From Rhodopirellula sp. (lineage in GTDB: Bacteria > Planctomycetota > Planctomycetia > Pirellulales > Pirellulaceae), in contig DOPG01000043.1 in NCBI GenBank assembly GCA_003513555.1, positions 1 through 7,851 on the forward strand: a stretch of DNA of 7,851 bases, written 5' to 3'. Position numbers and translations under genes: made by a program. The notes under the pieces were generated by a model, which was given only the letters and a program-made list of their open reading frames with translations, searched no databases and was not told where the DNA came from. Each line of letters starts with the position of its first letter. Position 1 is the first letter of the stretch. This document shows positions 6,583-7,851 of the stretch, in pieces.

Positions 6583-6993
6583 ATGAAATCCAACCGTCAC
6601 AAGCGAGGACAACGTCGCCAAGGCACAACCATGCTTGAATTTGCAGTGGTTGCACCATTGCTATTTCTATGCTTTTTTGCGGCATTTGAATTCTGTCGAG
6701 TCGCTATGATCAGACACACGGCTGACAACGCGGTCTATGAAGGTTGTCGCAAAGCGATCATACCCGGTGGCACCAGCCGTGAAGCAACCAACGAAACTCG
6801 CCGAATCATGAACACACTTGGGATAACCGATTTCAACATCAGTGTCAGCCCACCTCACATTCAGCCAACAACCCGCGAAGTGACAGTGCGGGTTGAGGTG
6901 CCACTCAATCAAAACAGCTTTGTTCCCAACCAGTTTGTGGCGGGAAAGGATATCGTCCGCGAACTCACCCTGTATCGCGAAGGCTCTCAATAG
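6583..6993 (+). CDS. TadE-like minor pseudopilin (second copy)
   Basis: The 136-residue product opens with a basic stretch (MKSNRHKRGQRRQG). Cleavage after Gly14 would give TTMLE with Glu at +5, followed by a hydrophobic helix (about 20-36) and ADNAVYEGCRKAI, which closely parallels the AAYEGIRESI of the first TadE-like protein. The polar C-terminal domain (about 55-136) is not similar at a glance to that of the first copy, so the two are probably distinct subunits and not a recent duplication. It lies 81 bp after the vWA gene on the same strand with no terminator visible between, so it is likely in the same operon. No good Shine-Dalgarno precedes the ATG. Other pilin-like families share this N-terminus, but TadE is the best fit with the neighbours. 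Confidence 0.85.
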   Translation: MKSNRHKRGQRRQGTTMLEFAVVAPLLFLCFFAAFEFCRVAMIRHTADNAVYEGCRKAIIPGGTSREATNETRRIMNTLGITDFNISVSPPHIQPTTREVTVRVEVPLNQNSFVPNQFVAGKDIVRELTLYREGSQ

Positions 6994-7121
6994 CCCCACA
7001 AATGCTTAGCTGAATCATAGCAGCCATGTAGTCGAGGACGGTCTGATTGGGACTGTGAACTGGCAAGGGCATCGTGTATCACTCGATGCTGACGAACCGG
7101 TGACCAGATTATGCCCCGCAC
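6994..7121. other. Short convergent intergenic gap with a weak hairpin
   Basis: The 128 bp between the second TadE-like gene and the convergent glycosyltransferase gene hold no open gene. A small inverted repeat (GCATCG at 7069-7074 and CGATGC at 7084-7089, 9-nt loop) could form a hairpin near the ends of both transcripts, but no T-run follows on either strand, so it is not a classical intrinsic terminator. Confidence 0.4.
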
Positions 7122-7851
7122 TCAAGCAAACAAAACCTTCTTGAAGTGCTCGACTGCTTGTCGCATCGCGTGATGCTCCATGACCCGTTCTTGCCCGGAA
7201 ACGCCGAGAGCCTCACGCTGCTGTTGGTTATGTTTCAACTCTTCAATCGCATCACATAAAGCATCAAGACACCCTGGCTTTGTGAGCACACCGCCTCCGG
7301 TCGATCCAAGTAATTCTCCGAAAGCTCCATGATCGGGCTGGATCACAGGCACACCCGCGGCCAAAGACTCAAGCACAAAAAGTCCTTTCGGATCTTGATA
7401 ATCCGTCGGCACTGAAAACAGGTCCAGCGATTTCAAGAAGCTCACCTTCTGGACCAAGTCAGGACTACCGTGGTAAGTAAATCGATCAGACAACTTCGCC
7501 GCTTCAACTTTCTGTTGTTGTGTCTGAAAGTACTTTCTGTTCGATTCACCCAACCAACCAGCAGCATGCAAAGTGAGGTCAGCGTGCTCAGGTTTTTTTG
7601 CAAGTCGTATGAATGAATCAACGAGATGATGAAATCCTTTCTCGGGTGCAATCCGAGCCAGGTAGCCAAGTCGAAAACTCGCATCAGACTCCGAGCGTTG
7701 AAACAGATCTGAAGTTGCACTGTGTTGAGTGGTCGCCCGCTGCTTGGTGACAACTTCGTTACGATTGAACGGCGTTACGTCGATGGACAGGGGAGTGATT
7801 TCAAAACGCTCGGGAGGGATATTCAACATTTCTCCCATCTTGTCTGCATAG
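7122..7851 (-). CDS. GT4-family (GT-B) glycosyltransferase, N-terminus beyond window
   Basis: The minus-strand frame ends at TGA (7124-7122) and stays open to the right edge. An internal ATG at 7838 gives 238 residues, but the frame continues upstream (YADK before MGEML), and the sequence there already matches the middle of GT4 enzymes (...KMGEMLNIPPERFEITPLSID), so the donor-domain half is present and the acceptor-domain half is missing. Visible motifs: LGYLARIAPEKGFHHLVDSF (the usual G-R-l-...-EKG.. nucleotide-sugar site), HGSPD, and DPKGLFVLESLAAGVPV with the following PDHGAFGELL and TGGG. These are retaining enzymes that transfer a sugar from a nucleotide-sugar donor, usually for polysaccharide, glycolipid or protein glycan synthesis; donor and acceptor cannot be told. 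The family motif E-x7-E reads D-x7-E here (Asp at 7392-7394, Glu at 7368-7370). It converges on the pilus-like operon and is not part of it. Confidence 0.88.
   Translation of the reverse strand, partial: YADKMGEMLNIPPERFEITPLSIDVTPFNRNEVVTKQRATTQHSATSDLFQRSESDASFRLGYLARIAPEKGFHHLVDSFIRLAKKPEHADLTLHAAGWLGESNRKYFQTQQQKVEAAKLSDRFTYHGSPDLVQKVSFLKSLDLFSVPTDYQDPKGLFVLESLAAGVPVIQPDHGAFGELLGSTGGGVLTKPGCLDALCDAIEELKHNQQQREALGVSGQERVMEHHAMRQAVEHFKKVLFA

Noticed and set aside
7068..7090. An intrinsic terminator between the convergent genes
   Set aside because: The stem is only six or seven pairs with a 9-nt loop, and neither strand has a T-run after it.

Overview
The window looks like chromosomal DNA from a planctomycete, most likely of the Rhodopirellula/Pirellulaceae type. 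Three things point there. A very large predicted extracellular protein carries the N-terminal LEDRRVLA signature typical of planctomycete exported proteins. It combines right-handed beta-helix repeats with closing motifs of the choice-of-anchor Q type. Genes of Tad pilus TadE/TadG type follow, with weak or absent Shine-Dalgarno sequences at several starts. The genus is an inference; no rRNA or other marker is present.

Layout. (1) Positions 1-3346, minus strand: the first 1115 codons of a giant secreted protein that runs off the left edge. It has an Arg-rich N-terminus with LEDRRVLA, a beta-helix module with about eleven coils, a second shorter beta-helix module, then tandem Ig-like/MBG-like repeats. 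(2) Positions 3347-4514: about 1.17 kb between divergent genes in which I find no convincing gene. It holds a promoter-like element and a perfect inverted repeat in front of the beta-helix gene, short direct repeats, and a promoter-like element before the next operon. (3) Positions 4515-6993, plus strand: four genes in one direction. They are a two-TM membrane protein with a HAMP-like segment and no output domain, a TadE-like pseudopilin, a TadG-like protein with a C-terminal von Willebrand factor A domain and intact MIDAS motif, and a second TadE-like pseudopilin. The first three overlap at their stop/start codons (TAGTG and ATGA), which indicates translational coupling; the fourth follows after 81 bp. 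(4) Positions 6994-7121: a short convergent intergenic gap. (5) Positions 7122-7851, minus strand: the C-terminal two thirds or so of a GT4-family (GT-B fold) glycosyltransferase, whose N-terminus lies beyond the right edge.

How they may work together. The four plus-strand genes form a compact envelope cassette: two minor-pilin-like proteins and a membrane-anchored vWA protein, headed by a HAMP-like membrane protein. No Tad motor (TadA ATPase, TadB/C, RcpA secretin) is seen here, so it must be supplied from elsewhere or the cassette does something other than build a classical Flp pilus. The beta-helix protein and the glycosyltransferase are also cell-surface functions, but orientation gives no evidence that they are co-transcribed with the cassette.
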